DNA of 64,000 nucleotides from Ecdyonurus torrentis (GCA_949318235.1 OX439127.1:6658534-6722533); one strand, 5' to 3'; counted from the stretch's first letter, positions 1 to 13,646 are shown. The notes: a model not told the origin generated them from the letters alone. Made by a program: numbers and translations.

Positions 1-220
1 TTTGAGATCGTAAATACTGTAAGTATATTATAGAACTTTTATGTTAAAGAGGAAGTTTAGCTAAGGTTTACATAACATGGCTTTTTTCAATGTTAGATAA
101 TGAGATGAACTGTTCATTGACTCACATATAATGACCCAAAGACCTTCCGTAACCCCATGGTAGCCCAACAAGACAAGCTTGCAAGCATCCTGTAAGATAT
201 ACAACCCACTACATATAATA

Positions 221-525
221 TAGGGTGTATGCGGATGACGTCATATTTATTGCGCTTGGAGGCCATGCTGGAGTAGTGCATAACATTGCTCAGCATAGGA
301 CAAACTTTCATTAAAGCATATTTTCTTTGGGAAATCGGTTAATTTTGTGTTATTTCTTTTTTTCTTACCTACTTGAGATGCTAATTCAACATATTTACAG
401 CATCAATGTTTTCAAAAATATTGCATAGTGTTTTTAAACTGGCAAAATGATTTTTTGTCCTATGCCACCCACGTTATTGAGTTATCCAACATGGCGTTGA
501 CTTTAACATGAATGCATACACCCTA
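221..525. mobile_element. TA-flanked MITE, family 1 (copy a)
   Basis: Terminal inverted repeats TAGGGTGTATGC and GCATACACCCTA are flanked by TA on both sides, as expected of a Tc1/mariner-type non-autonomous element. The interior holds TGACGTCA-like motifs and a core shared with copies at 2.3, 17.9, 19.0, 22.4 and 23.5 kb. No coding capacity. Confidence 0.8.
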
Positions 526-902
526 TAGTGTATATTATACTTATGCTATGGTAAAGTCGTGTATTCATGCTTTTTAAAATAAAACCTAAATGAAACTGAA
601 ACTGTAACTATATATGACGTAAAAGATATGCGACAAGTTGCATATCTCGCAAGATGATCATGAGTTTGCGCCTTAGGGCCATGGGCCATTAAATGTTAGT
701 TTATGAACAGTTCTTCTATTGACGAAGCCAGGTGTCATATTTAATATACGATCATGAAAACAAAATATTACGTATAATTTCTGCTGTAATTAAGCAACTT
801 ATAATATGTCTTATATTTATTTAACTATGCTGGAGAAAATAAGATGTAGAATATGTATAGATTTTTTATTTCATTTAATAATAAATAATTTTTATTTTAC
901 AG

Positions 903-1528
903 ATGAAAGCAGCAGTTGTGGATGGAGACTTTCATTCCTTCATATTGACATTCATATATTTTACTTTCTTAAGTTATTCTGTATGGCAATTTTTTTGTTT
1001 TTGCATGTGCGCAGTGCAAGCTTATGATACTGTAAGTGTTGGTTTGGTTCTTATATTTAAAATTACAAGTTATACTTTGGAAAAAAATATAATAATAAAT
1101 AAATAAATAAGTTTAGTTAAACAAATTTAAAAAAAGTGGAAACAGACGACTTTGCGATTTTTTCTTGATTAAAAATGCTTTCTTATAGAGAAATGAAGTT
1201 TATAATCGCATAATCTCCAGTTTATAAAAATTATCTTAATATACTGAAACTTTTACTGTGTATAGTTTACTCAGCTTTAAAGCTAACATTTTCTTAAATA
1301 TGAAATCAATTGAATGAAAAAAAAAATAACTAAATTAGTTGAAATTCGGGAAAGCAAAAATTTTGATACTTAGTCTATTATATACATACAATAAAAAGCT
1401 CAGAATCCAAAAAATAATACTTCGGAAGTATTGACTTTGACGTCAAGGTCGTTTGCTAGTGCTTTTTTAGTATCATGTATCCTTGATAAGTTTGTTTATT
1501 TTTTAACCCTTTTTTTAAATTTTTGCAC

Positions 1529-1565
<37 letters not shown>

Positions 1566-2808
1566 GGACAACGCATATTTAGAGTTAAAAAGCGGAGGCA
1601 TAGGAAATTTACATTTTTCCATTCAAATACTTGGTCTAAATTAAAATTGTGTAATGTTATTGTTATGAGAAAAAAAAGTACTTGATTTAAATGGTAAAAT
1701 ACATTATTACAATCGTACTATGTGAACACGGAAAAAATTATATAATTAAATTTATTCTGCATTGAATAATTGCTATAGATTGTAGATTACATGTTGCTAT
1801 TTTGTAATAACATAAGTAATTATACTAAACATGATAACTATTATAATAATCGTAATCACTTAATCACTGTACAAGAACAACAAAACATAAATTGGGATGT
1901 TTTACATAAATGTTGCTGCATTAAACTAGCACAATTATTACAAATATTATAATTATCTCCCTCTATCTTTCTCTTTTTCAGGAACAAAAACTGGGAAAAA
2001 CCTGTTTTTCTAAATCCGTTGATGTACCGAAAAATTGGAAAGTTTTTTCTGGAATGCTACAAACAATGATGTTGAGATGCATGAGTCCAATTCCATTTTG
2101 TATTGGAAGATCTTACGTTGTTTCGTTGAGATATAAAACTTTTTCGTTTGTAAGTTTTAACATAAATACAATTTCAAAATTATTCACTCAAGATAATTAC
2201 TTGATTACTAGAAACACAATTAAAATCAACAATTTGCTTTTTTTTTCATTTCTTTTTGAGACTTAAATTTATCTGTCTATGAGTCTTCCACAAACTTAGT
2301 ATAGGGTGGTTTCATTCATGTTAAAGTCGACGTCATAAGTGAGTACTAAATAACATTGGCTGGTATAGGAAAATGGCACATTTTGCCAGTTTAAAAATAC
2401 TTCGCAATTTTTTTGAGAGAATTGATGCTGTGAACAGGTTGAAATAGTACCTCAAATATGCAAGAAAAATAATCATGACCAAAAAATACCTAATTTTCCA
2501 AAGAAAATAGCCAAAAACTACGTTTGTCCTATGCTGAACAATGTTATTCATTGCTCAAGAAGAGCATCGAAGAGCACTCAGAATGACGTCATGCGTACAC
2601 ACCCTATAATATATAATATTGATTTATTGAATAAAACACTATATAATAATGATGTAAGTACATATTAGTATAATATAGTAAAAAGCTGTTGTTGCTTTTT
2701 AATTGTAAAATAATTTTTTTTCTATGAACTGATTTTTGTTACTGCTTCCAGGCAATTGGATGGATCTTCGCAATGTTCCTCTCTATCAACAACACTCTTT
2801 TGAAGTAA
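903..2808 (+). CDS. Putative chemoreceptor (insect odorant-receptor-like), last three exons
   Basis: Three exons can be read: 903-1031, 1982-2149 and 2752-2808. All three begin after an AG acceptor; the first two end at GTAAGT donors, and the reading frame stays open across two phase-0 introns to a TAA stop, giving 117 residues. The first exon is a hydrophobic segment ending in WQFFCFCMCAVQAYDT. The second contains an MLQTMMLRCMSP stretch followed by an FCIGRSYVVSLRYKTFSF stretch. The last ends in INNTLLK. This layout (helix, QxF..C, polar loop, helix with R..xP, then G..Y..SL..F and a final helix) fits the C-terminal third of insect odorant receptors, which commonly have phase-0 introns near the C-terminus. 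Such receptors are odour-gated membrane channel subunits. The N-terminal two thirds were not found and may lie left of the window. A Gr-like receptor from another invertebrate is possible. Exon structure is seen; family is inferred from motif pattern only. Confidence 0.5.
2302..2606. mobile_element. TA-flanked MITE, family 1 (copy b), inside chemoreceptor intron
   Basis: Same termini (TAGGGTGG... and ...ACACCCTA) flanked by TA. It is 305 bp, exactly the length of copy a, but in the opposite orientation. It lies in the second intron of the chemoreceptor-like gene. Confidence 0.8.
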
Positions 2809-2944
2809 CCTAACCACCAGCAATCTTTTCAAAATGTTCTTTAAAACTGTATTTTATGTTTTACATTTTTTTTTACAGATCATGTTAAAATTATTGCATA
2901 ACATTAAGTTTCATGTTTCATTGGTCTATGTAGTTTTAAAATAT

Positions 2945-2945
<1 letters not shown>

Positions 2946-3001
<56 letters not shown>
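2946..3001 (+). repeat. (GA)n microsatellite
   Basis: Pure GA run about 140 bp past the chemoreceptor-like stop codon. Confidence 0.95.
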
Positions 3002-3006
<5 letters not shown>

Positions 3007-3248
3007 AAAGAATAAAATAATTTGTTCTACGCTAGATTAAACATAACTATTTTTTTTAAACTTTAAAAAGCTTTTGAAAGACAAAAATAGTCATTCAGTA
3101 ATATTTTTTAAGCGTATAAAATATATGATAGCAAAAAAAAAAAAAAAAAAAAAAAAATGCACCTTGAATGTATTCTAAAAATAAAAAAGCCTTGTTGTGC
3201 AAAATTTATTTAATATGCAACACATAAGAAAACTTTTTAATGATAATG

Positions 3249-3283
<35 letters not shown>

Positions 3284-3565
3284 TAACTGAATTTTAACAC
3301 AAAAATAATGTATAAATGAACATGAATCTCGATTTTTATTCTTGCCTGTATTCTCAGCTAATAGGGTCGCTATTAGATCTAAATCCACCAGATTGCGAAA
3401 TAGCGACTCTACTATGAGTTTATTGTACCTAGAATCAACGTCAACTATTATAATGATTCGTTTTTTCCTAGAAGCTTTGGTTTATATAATAAAATAAATT
3501 GTAACATTAAAGATATGTCAGCAGCTTTGTTTCAAAAACATGTATAATGTCTAATTTGTTGTATT

Positions 3566-3605
<40 letters not shown>

Positions 3606-3905
3606 TGGATAACTAACTTGATGGGCTTTGCCTTTTTAGTTATCCTTTTGAGCAATTTCAATGTTTTGTGACATGACTGTGTATTGTCTGTAAAATTTCC
3701 TTGTTCAATAAATCAATATTATTATTAATACTGAACAATTGTTGTTATATTTTTTAATCCATAAAATTACTTTTAAATTATGAAGTGAGTTACAGTAGTA
3801 TAATAATATGACAATAATTTATTATATTTTTTTGTTATACACATATAACACTAAACAGCGATTCTGTATGTAAGGTATTTTTATATCAATCTACAAGCTA
3901 AAATA

Positions 3906-4293
3906 GAAATTTCGATGATAGAAAGATGACATAACGGCGACATGAACATTTTTATTTTTGTATATATGAAATAAGTATGACAGTCAAGACTTATTGATGA
4001 AGTAACGATGGCAGCTTTAATTTTCAAAAAATCTAAATGCAACACAACGAAGACATAATTAAAAATTCAATATTCATGTAAAAAGCCAATAAATTATTAT
4101 TTCTTCGTGTCATCGTTATTTCATACATATTGGATTTTAATCGTTGTCTTCGTTGTGTCGCATTTAGGTTTTTGAAAAATAAAACTGCCATCGTTATTTC
4201 ATCAATAATTTTTGGCTGTATTACTTATTTCATATTTGTAAAAACAAAATATTTCATGACGTCGTTATGTCATTTTTTTGTCATCGAAATTTC
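3906..4293. mobile_element. Foldback element with about 165-bp inverted arms
   Basis: The left arm starts GAAATTTCGATGA and the right arm ends TCATCGAAATTTC. Between them the arms pair over long stretches, for example GCAACACAACGAAGACA on the left against TGTCTTCGTTGTGTCGC on the right. No coding sequence. Probably a MITE or foldback transposon. Confidence 0.75.
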
Positions 4294-4574
4294 ATTGTTA
4301 GACATTTAAAAAAAATTATTTTTGTGACTTTGTCATACTTTGTCTTCATTAAATCGCAGTTGTGTCATCGTTATGGGACGTTTCATTGAAATTTCATAGA
4401 AAAATCATATTTTTGTCATACTTAGCGTTCTACTCGGGATAAACTTTTTTATTATTATTATTATTCATTAAAATATTTTACTCACTTTTTTACTTTTCAT
4501 ATATATTGGAGATATATATATATATATAATTATATTTTTATCTACCTAGTCATTCCTCATTAGTCACTGATAAT

Positions 4575-4977
4575 TAGGGACCGGATTTTCAGTTTTGAAA
4601 ATGTGCATTTTCAGTACTGAATTCAGTTCAGTTTTTTTGCATAATCAGTTTGCATAGTTTTGAGATATGCATTGAAAATAATTATATCAAAATATAGGCC
4701 TACTTTTTTTTTTTTTTTTTTTTATTGTAAAACACGTCAATTTAAGTTTTTGTACTGTAAAAGTCCATTTTCAGTTTCCAAAACTGACAAAAACTGGAAA
4801 AAACTGACAAAAACTTAAAATAACTGACTCAGTTTACAAATTTCAAAAACAGTTTTTTTCAGTCCAAACTTTTTTGCATTTTTGGCAATAAAACGTCATG
4901 ATTCGTGAACATCTGAACTCAGATGTGACCTAGCATGCATATTTCAAAAACTGAACAAACTGGAGATCCGGTCCCTA
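4575..4977. mobile_element. hAT-like MITE, family 2 (short copy)
   Basis: The ends TAGGGACCGGAT and ATCCGGTCCCTA are inverted repeats. The element is flanked by a perfect 8-bp duplication, CTGATAAT at 4567-4574 and 4978-4985, the hallmark length for hAT transposition. The interior is rich in CAGTTT/AAACTG motifs. Relative to the copy at 5014 it lacks about 260 internal bases. Confidence 0.9.
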
Positions 4978-5013
4978 CTGATAATCTCTATTTTATCTAT
5001 TGTAACCAATCAC

Positions 5014-5678
5014 TAGGGACCGGATTTTCAGTTTTGAAAATGTGCATTTTCAGTACTGAATTCAGTCCAGTTTTTTTGCATAATCAGTTTGCATAAACAG
5101 CAAAATCAGTTCACTTTCAGTTCAATTACACAAAAACAGTGAAATTCAGTTTAGATAATTTTTAAATGAAAAACAAAAATTTATCAACAAAGAAAGATAA
5201 AATTTGTATTTTTTTATGAAAAAAATAAAAAAATAAAAAAAGCTGTTAAATTATTATCCGATACACTATAGCAGGAAATAAATGAGTTGTTCTTTGTCTT
5301 TTTGAACTTCTTTTTAAACATTTTTTAAATGGTGTTTAGTTGAATTCTGATAGTTTTGAGATATGCATTGAAAATAATTATATCAAAATATAGGCCTATT
5401 TTTTTTTTTTTTTTTTTTTTTTTTTTGTAAAACACGTCAATTTAAGTTTTTGTACTGTAAAAGTCCATTTTCAGTTTCCAAAACTGACAAAAACTGAAAA
5501 AAACTGACAAAAACTTAAAATAACTGACTCAGTTTACAAATTTCAAAAACAGTTTTTTTCAGTCCAAACTTTTTTTGCATTTTTGGCAATAAAACGTCAT
5601 GATTCGTGAACATCTGAACTCAGATGTGACCTAGCATGCATATTTCAAAAACTGAACAAACTGGAGATCCGGTCCCTA
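5014..5678. mobile_element. hAT-like MITE, family 2 (long copy)
   Basis: Same termini as the copy at 4575, with its own perfect 8-bp duplication CCAATCAC at 5006-5013 and 5679-5686. Near identity to the neighbour outside the deleted stretch suggests recent activity. No open reading frame of note. Confidence 0.92.
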
Positions 5679-5884
5679 CCAATCACTATTTGATAAGCAT
5701 GATTAAAAAAAAAGTGAAAAAAAGAAGCTTATGGTATGGATTGAGGTTTTGAATAATTATATGTATGAACGGGCATTAAAAATTATTAAAATGAGTCAAA
5801 TATCAATTTAACTATGAAAACTTTTCTTTGGTTCCGAAAATTTCTTTGTTCCTATAGTAACTTATTACTGGGAACTAATTGCTC

Positions 5885-5995
5885 ACATAAAACAATCGAT
5901 CTGTGACGTCACAGTCCGCAATCATCATTACTTAAATGGAAAGTAAATTAAAAATCAATGACTCAGGCCAAATCATGTTCTACACCTTAGTATAT
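5885..5995. mobile_element. Family 6 MITE, right-half fragment
   Basis: TGACGTCACAG, then AAATCAATGACTCAGGCCAA and TTCTACACCTTAGTATA match the right half of family 6. The left half is not visible. Confidence 0.5.
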
Positions 5996-6659
5996 AGTTC
6001 ATGTCTTTTTTTTTTTTTTTTTTTTTTTTGAATACGCAGTAAAATTCTCACCAAAAATATGCCTCACTGACATGCCCAGCTGGTTCATATTTTGACTTTG
6101 TGGCAGCAAGCTAAAGTTAATGTTAGACTTAGAACCAACCAGCGAGCGTCAACCAAATGATCAAAGTTGTAAATACATTACCTCAAGTATGGATCTGTTA
6201 TTTGAGCCAGTGTGTTGACGAGCGAAGAATGTTGAAAGAAACAAAAAAATGATTTATCAATAGAGGTTATCGATTTAAAACTGTCTTAAAACACGTAAAA
6301 ATATGTCTAGTATTTAATATTTATCATTAAAATATATCTCTGAAACCAGTGAAAAAGTCGTTTCAGAAATTAAAAAAAAAAAAAAAAAAAACTCATAAAA
6401 GTAAGGTTAAATTAGAGGACACTTAACTTTCCCCGCGTGCAATACCGATTAGCTGCATTAATTGTTTGTTACACGGAAGGTATGAATTATGCAATTTACT
6501 ATGCATTTTTTTGTTTTATGTTATTATATATAGCATGAATGTTGATAAATTAAAACAATATAAATACAACATACAAATAATACTGTACGTACAACATAAT
6601 ATAAATAGAACGAAGTGGGTTTTTGTGTTCCACCATGTTTATATATAGAGGAGTAAAAT

Positions 6660-6770
6660 AATATGTGAAATGGATTGTTAAAAAGTGTATGATGTTTGTG
6701 TTGGGGGTGGTAGAGCAGGTCTTGAGGTTTCCAAAAATGTGCAACACTTGGGGGTTGGGGTTCACTTTCC
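6660..6770 (+). repeat. Degenerate minisatellite monomer (partial)
   Basis: AGGTTTCCAAAAATGTG followed by CAACACTTGGGGGTTGGGGT resembles the block at 8060-8105. It lies immediately before the TTTC array. Confidence 0.5.
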
Positions 6771-6775
6771 CTTTT

Positions 6776-7290
<515 letters not shown>

Positions 7291-7804
7291 AAGAATTAAG
7301 CTTAAAGTGGTAGTTTTATTTAGAGATGGATAGAGTCGTTATAGGGCTATAATTTTTCTATTTGACATTTTTCATTTACGGTAGCGCTTCTAGGTAAAAA
7401 CTTATACATTTCAAAATAAGTATATAGATATTGCCATTACTGCATAGTGCTGCCACGGTGATGTGTTCTTTTGAACTGTACTTGCGTGCTGTGTTAGCAA
7501 TGTCTCACTCAACATACTCTAGGTTGAGCACACGCAGGCCAAACTAATAACGCTATTGAAAAACTGACTTGATATTCTAATAGAAGGATTTTTTTGTTTA
7601 TTTAAAGTTAGAAATCCACCCTCCTAATACCAACCCTTAACATGTAATTAACTGTAACTCGTAAGGTGCATTGAAATTAACCCTAACAATTTCACCAATA
7701 GCTAGAACCGTGATGGAGCTGCAGTTTTTGTATTTGGTACTTTTTGTTTAGACGTACGGTTCTAGTAGTTATGGGCTTTTTGCCATGCATGAGCCTATGC
7801 ATGT

Positions 7805-8165
7805 GTTGAAGTCACTTTTTGCCAAAAATGACATAACTGCCCTAATAAGGTAAAAGTGGTTGATGTAATGACGGGAAGGTCTCGAACAGGTTGTCAGCTT
7901 TCTTAAACTGTCCTCATCTTGGGGGTGGAGGGTGCGCTTCTCATTCAATTTAGTTATATAGGAATTTTGCAGGCATTGAACTCTCTTTTTTGCAAAAAAT
8001 GACATAACAGCTGAAAAAAGCTGTAGGTGGATCAAGTAAAATTTTAAAATAATAGGACAGGTATTCAAGTTTCTAAAAATGTTTCACCCTTGGGGGTGGG
8101 GGCTCGCCTCATATTGCAATTATCGTTTTCTCAGAACCTACTTGAAATTTTGCAAGTTTTTACGA
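7805..8165 (+). repeat. Degenerate tandem repeat, about 180-bp monomer, two copies
   Basis: Both copies carry TTTTGC(C/A)AAAAATGACATAAC, a (C/T)TTGGGGGTGG.GG block about 110 bases later, and a TGAAATTTTGCAAGTTT-like end. Copy 1 is about 7812-7985 and copy 2 about 7986-8165. Confidence 0.6.
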
Positions 8166-8204
8166 TTGTTTTGTGAGTGTAGATCGAGGGTGTACGTCTC
8201 ACTC

Positions 8205-8457
8205 CAGGTCTATATAGTGATTCACGTGACTGACTTGCATGCAACAGGTTGTAGGTTTAATCCCAGTCACCGTCCAGGCTTTTACGTAAGCCTGGCGATG
8301 GCGAGGATCTACCTTGGAGAGATTTTGCCGACCATCCTGACTGAGTGTGTGTTCATCCAAAACAGGTCGGCCACGGTCAATAGCAAACATCCCGCCATTT
8401 GCCATAACAGACTAAAGAAACCGAGAAAGCACTAAGTCAGGATGGTCGGCCAAGTTA
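8205..8457 (+). mobile_element. SINE-like element with tRNA-type B box
   Basis: GTAGGTTTAATCC (8251-8263) resembles an RNA polymerase III B box (GGTTCGAATCC) and lies after CGTGACTGACTTGCATGC, as in tRNA-derived SINE heads. Downstream a hairpin CCAGGCTT/AAGCCTGG (8274-8295) and a 16-bp perfect inverted repeat (8327-8342 with 8435-8450) enclose sequence related to the repeat family at 21.1, 34.5, 39.6, 41.9, 46.2 and 59.1 kb (CATTTGCC..AGAAACCG). No A tail is evident. The SINE assignment is an inference. Confidence 0.5.
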
Positions 8458-8747
8458 ACATTGCCTCTCGATTTTTATTTGTCAGTTTGGCTTTTTTCTT
8501 TAAACTTTTTTCCTCCCCTATTTATTTCTTTATTGCGTAATATGAAATAATTATGCTCCTTGAAAGTTATGCTATAGGCAACCTGCAAAATGACCACAAA
8601 ATTATTAACTTACAGGATATGAAATAGAAAATAAAAATATTGATTAAATATAATTACTGATAATACATATATGGTCTTGACAATGAACCTTTGATTATAA
8701 GCTCTTTAAAATTAAATAAATTCAATGTACAGTTAAACTTGTAAGTG

Positions 8748-8749
<2 letters not shown>

Positions 8750-8818
<69 letters not shown>

Positions 8819-8824
8819 GAGAGA
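8750..8824 (+). repeat. (GA)n microsatellite
   Basis: GA run with one GG interruption. Confidence 0.95.
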
Positions 8825-8829
8825 TCTTA

Positions 8830-11780
8830 GAATATTATAATAATATCATAAAATTTTTAACTCTGAGGAAATAGGTGACTGGCTGATATCTCGCAAACTA
8901 TAGTCATAAATCATTATATTAAAGCAAAGTGAAGTAAAAATGGTACTTAAAAGTTAAGCTATGTCAAGCATGTGCTAACACGATCAAAGTTTTTGAGTTA
9001 TTCCACTTTAAAGATTACATGCAAGAACAGACATTCAAATTAAAATGGCAAATTTTAGTCAAATTAGAAACTTTTTTTTTTATATAAACATAAATATTAA
9101 CGAACTTTTTTTTGGAAAAATAAAGCATTTTTTAAATTTATACTCGATTTCATTTGAAAATATAGTGTTTGTTTTGCGGGACACAAAGAATGTACGAAGA
9201 ATTATTGTGAAAATATATAGTTCCTCTTTTATTGATTTCCGGTTCAAGTCATTCACCCTCTACTTTTAACTATATTATTATCGATATAAATTTACAGAAA
9301 ATTTGCATTTTAATAAGAAGTTTTTTTGGTTAATGTTGCTCTACTTTGTCTCATATATTATAGGCGAGCACGGGTTACGCGGGATTATAAGTAACTTCTC
9401 TATACCGAGTAAATCACGTAAGTTACCTTGTATGAAATACTTGCTATACTGTAGAGCACAAATGTTGTGATTTTGTAATACTAATAACATAATTATGCTG
9501 AACATCTGGACTGTGTATAGTTTAATAATAATAACTTTACAATATTGCATAAAATATGTTGTTATATAAATACTGCTGCATTAGCATTATTATTGCGTAT
9601 ATAGTTACTTGCTATATGTCAGGATAGGAAGTTGTGGAGGTCTATCACTGGGTCAGGATAAAACATCTGTGTTGTTGGCTTACCCCGAAAGGGATTTATA
9701 GCGTCATGATATGTATGTATGTATGTATAGCTACTTTTCTATATACGTGTAATTTTATTACATTCTTCTGCCTTGCTGCATTATTTTATGATTTTTTATT
9801 GACTTGCATGATGATTTAAAATATTAATAAATAAATATATAAATAATAATAATTACAATAACTTACAAAAGAAAATCCCACTTATCATAGTTGGTGCTAT
9901 ATACGAATAAAGTGAATGATATAAATTATTTTAAACAATTATTTAGTAAATTCATTACAAAAAATTCTTCTTGCATGCAGAGGTTAATTATTTTTATATA
10001 TGAAATTGATACAAGTATATAAAGTTTAAAATTATTAAATTAGAATTATTATTACTATTTATTATAAAACAAATTATTGCATTCAAAATTAAATTAGCAA
10101 TATCGATAAATTTCTTTTTTCTTATTCTTAAAATTGAAACTACTTTTAGGTTTAGGAATTATATAAAACAAAGAAAACAATTTTCATAATCATATTCTTT
10201 TTGTTCGTATTTAAATGTCTTAAAAAAAGAAGATAAAAAAATCATCGAAAAAGTTCCAAATATATATTTATAAAAAAAAAAAATAATGAGAAATATTGCG
10301 TGATTGCTTAGTAAACACAGGTCAATTATATCGCGCAGTTATTTTCATTCATCTACGTTTATGCACACAGTACACTTGATTTTGAAAATATGTTATATTT
10401 TAAGCTCAACAAGTGTTTTCCTTACAAGAATAATATTGCAAATTTAGCATTTTTGAAGACAAATTGGTAAAACATATTATCAGTTTTATTACAAAAGACA
10501 ACCAGGTGATTTTTTACAGCCTTCAATAATTCTTTAAAAAAATTAAGTAATATTAATAGATATAAAATTTCTTTAAAAAAGCGCTCTTTTTGCAGCGCAA
10601 GTTTTTTAAAAGGCTGTTTGAGACATTATAGCTGCTTTAAAAATTTGACCGCTGGAAATAATAATAATAGTTCTTTATTGGGCTTAAGATTGTGACCGCT
10701 GGAAATAAAATTGTCTAATTGCTGCGAACTCTTCAGAACGTTTTAAACAATAATCTTAATAACATAAATTATAAAAGTGAACAGTCTGTCGGTGTCGGTC
10801 CTTATATTACTAATAAAACTTGAATTTCAAGAACTTGAATTTCAAGACGTATTTTAATTATGAAGAAGCATTTTTTAAGAAGTTTTATATACACCAATTT
10901 TATTTACTTTATACCTAAATAGCTATCAAAAACATTAAAAAAGGTATGTAAGTTGTCTATTGTTAGTTCTGGTACATAATATGTTTTTTAAAAATGATAA
11001 CTTGTCTAGAAATAAAATGTTTTCAGGCTAACCATCAAAAATTGTAAAGTTATGAAACTTTCCTAGTTTGATTTTCTACAATAAAATAAAAAGCTTCTCA
11101 ACTATTTTCAATATTTTATGATATGTTTGTAATTTGCATTCTTTAAAAAAATATACAAATTAAAAAAAAAAAAATAATAATCAGCAGTGATATATGTGTT
11201 GGGAAAGTTTAAGTTTGAGATTTCTCAGACAATATTTAACACAAAACCTCTGACTCTTATACAATCTGTATTGCATAAAACTTCAATCACCAATAACTGT
11301 ACGCTAAAAATCTTATTTTACTGAGGGTCTTTTCTAGCAATGTAATGCATGTTATTATGAGCTTTATTGACGATTCTTTAACTCCACGTGGACTACAGGA
11401 TTACTCTCACCAATGCAACTTTGTCGACTTTGTTTTGTTGTTGTTTTTGTTGACTGTGAAAAAGAGAGGCATAAAGGCAGAGAGAGATAGAGAGAGAGAA
11501 AGAGAGAATAACACGTTAAAATATTTTTTAATCACAAATTACAAAAAAAAAAAGTAAAACAAAGGACGACTTCTGCATAAGTTTTTTCTTTATCTGGTAG
11601 TACTGGCCCCTTTTTCTATTTTTTTTTTAAAGAAAGCACCGTTTTTACTTGATTTTTTCTCTCTCTTTCTGTTATTTTTTTCTAAATGACAAAAATAAAT
11701 GGAATTAATAATAATAATAAAAAAGGAATAATAATAAAATGTATTAAGAAAAATAATATATTTTTTCTTTTGACAGAAAG
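8830..11780. other. No gene recognised
   Basis: AT-rich DNA with short A and T tracts and a small GTAT repeat near 9713. Short open frames have no recognisable motifs. Confidence 0.6.
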
Positions 11781-11800
11781 ACACAGACACGAGGATAGAC

Positions 11801-11831
<31 letters not shown>

Positions 11832-11833
11832 GA

Positions 11834-12034
11834 GTGAGTGAGTGAGTGAGTGAGTGAGTGAGTGAGTGAGTGAGTGAGTGAGTGAGTGAGTGAGTGAGTG
11901 AGTGAGTGAGTGAGTGAGTGAGTGAGTGAGTGAGTGAGTGAGTGAGTGAGTGAGTGAGTGAGTGAGTGAGTGAGTGAGTGAGTGAGTGAGTGAGTGAGTG
12001 AGTGAGTGAGTGAGTGAGTGAGTGAGTGAGTGAG
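11834..12034 (+). repeat. (GTGA)n microsatellite
   Basis: About 50 perfect GTGA units preceded by a GA run. The apparent minus-strand open frame is an artefact of the repeat. Confidence 0.98.
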
Positions 12035-12963
12035 AGAATAAACCACTAAACAATATATATGTAATTATATTATTTAAAAGTTTTACAACAAATAAACAAG
12101 ATCAAAAGAAATTAGAGCATAAAATTTTTTATTTTGCTTTTTTGAGAGTACTAAACCATCGTTTTTTTTTTTTGTGTGATTATAGTATTTTTTTTAGAAA
12201 TAAACATGGTGAGGTTTTATTCTCTTGTTCTCCATAACATTGATTACACTAAGCCCTGAAACATTTAGAAGTAACAAACCTGCATCACTGCACAACTACT
12301 TCACATAAACAAACGAAGCAGCCTAATTGTTTGCATCACATCATGTAACATACCATTGAAGTAAAGCAATGTCCAGACATCGCAAGTCTCACTCGTAAAT
12401 CTATCAACACTCACTATTATTTATGTTCCTCGGCTAATTATAAACAAAAAGCATTTTATCAAATAATTGACGTTTTGATTGCGGTATTGTCTAATATACA
12501 ATATTATAAATAAATCGTTAAATCAATTGAAATTGTTATTTAGAATAATGTTGAGTGTAATAAAAAGTTTAAATTTTTGCTTTACATGGGTAATTACTTG
12601 AGTAATTGTTAATTGTGTACTTTGAAACTTATTATTTAAAAGTATTTATAATTTTAAGTTTTTAAAAGTTCAGATTTTATGACTGTGTATGCGTGACTAT
12701 AATCATCGTCTAGACAGCACGTGCATCGTAATAATTATAATAACTATCTGCTGCAAACTATTGCAGTTTTTAATTACATTTTCCTCTATTGCATTCTTGT
12801 TCTCTCAGAGAAGGCAGGTTTGATGCTTGCTATAGCGAGTTGCGACTAACAGCGCTCACTTCAATCAGGCGCACGTAAGCTTGTAAGAGGTACAATAATG
12901 CTCTAGCTCAATACATGCTTTTTACGTCACTCTTGTTATCAATACTTTTTCCCCACTTTACTG

Positions 12964-12968
<5 letters not shown>

Positions 12969-13061
<93 letters not shown>
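12969..13061 (+). repeat. (TC)n microsatellite
   Basis: Two TC blocks split by a single GT at 13019. Confidence 0.95.
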
Positions 13062-13646
13062 ATCAACTTTATACAGTAGTTAAAAGGAAAGAAAATATAG
13101 TTAAATGAAAGAAAAAAACTTGTTAAAACTTAAAACTTTAAAATTTTATGCGTCGTGTATATAAATGAGGAAGGAAAAAAAAGCGATTAAATCATACTAT
13201 TAAAAAGGAATTTGTCCTGAATGGATAGATGTGCAAATTTCTAATTTTTAAGTTGTGTTACTTCTTTATAATTCAATTTTTTGGAGTCCTATGCATAACG
13301 TTGCTGCCCGTGACGTCATTTTACAATTTTAGAAAATGAATAAAAGCTACTTACTTTTTTTTTTAGAATGTGAAATAAAATTGACGGTTATAATTTTATT
13401 TGATATACTTACTCATTATTTATAAAACTTTAATAAACTAATTACGAAATAAATTTAACCTGTCCCGATGAAATAAGCTCGTAATTGTTTACATCTTCAT
13501 AGTGTCGCAAATTCTGCATTACTTCTATCACTTTTTTATATTGAAAGAGTAAGTGAGTGGTCCAAGACTTCTAACCATATGGATCCCTGACAAATTGCTA
13601 CTGAACAACACGCATGAAGGGCCGGTAGTTTTTCTAAATATTTATT

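Noticed and set aside
8079..8435. 118-residue open frame over the SINE-like element
   Set aside because: Overlaps a repeat with hairpins and a B-box-like motif; no protein motif, and an opposite-strand frame is equally open.
11682..12053. Ser-Leu-Thr-His repeat protein
   Set aside because: Artefact of the GTGA microsatellite.
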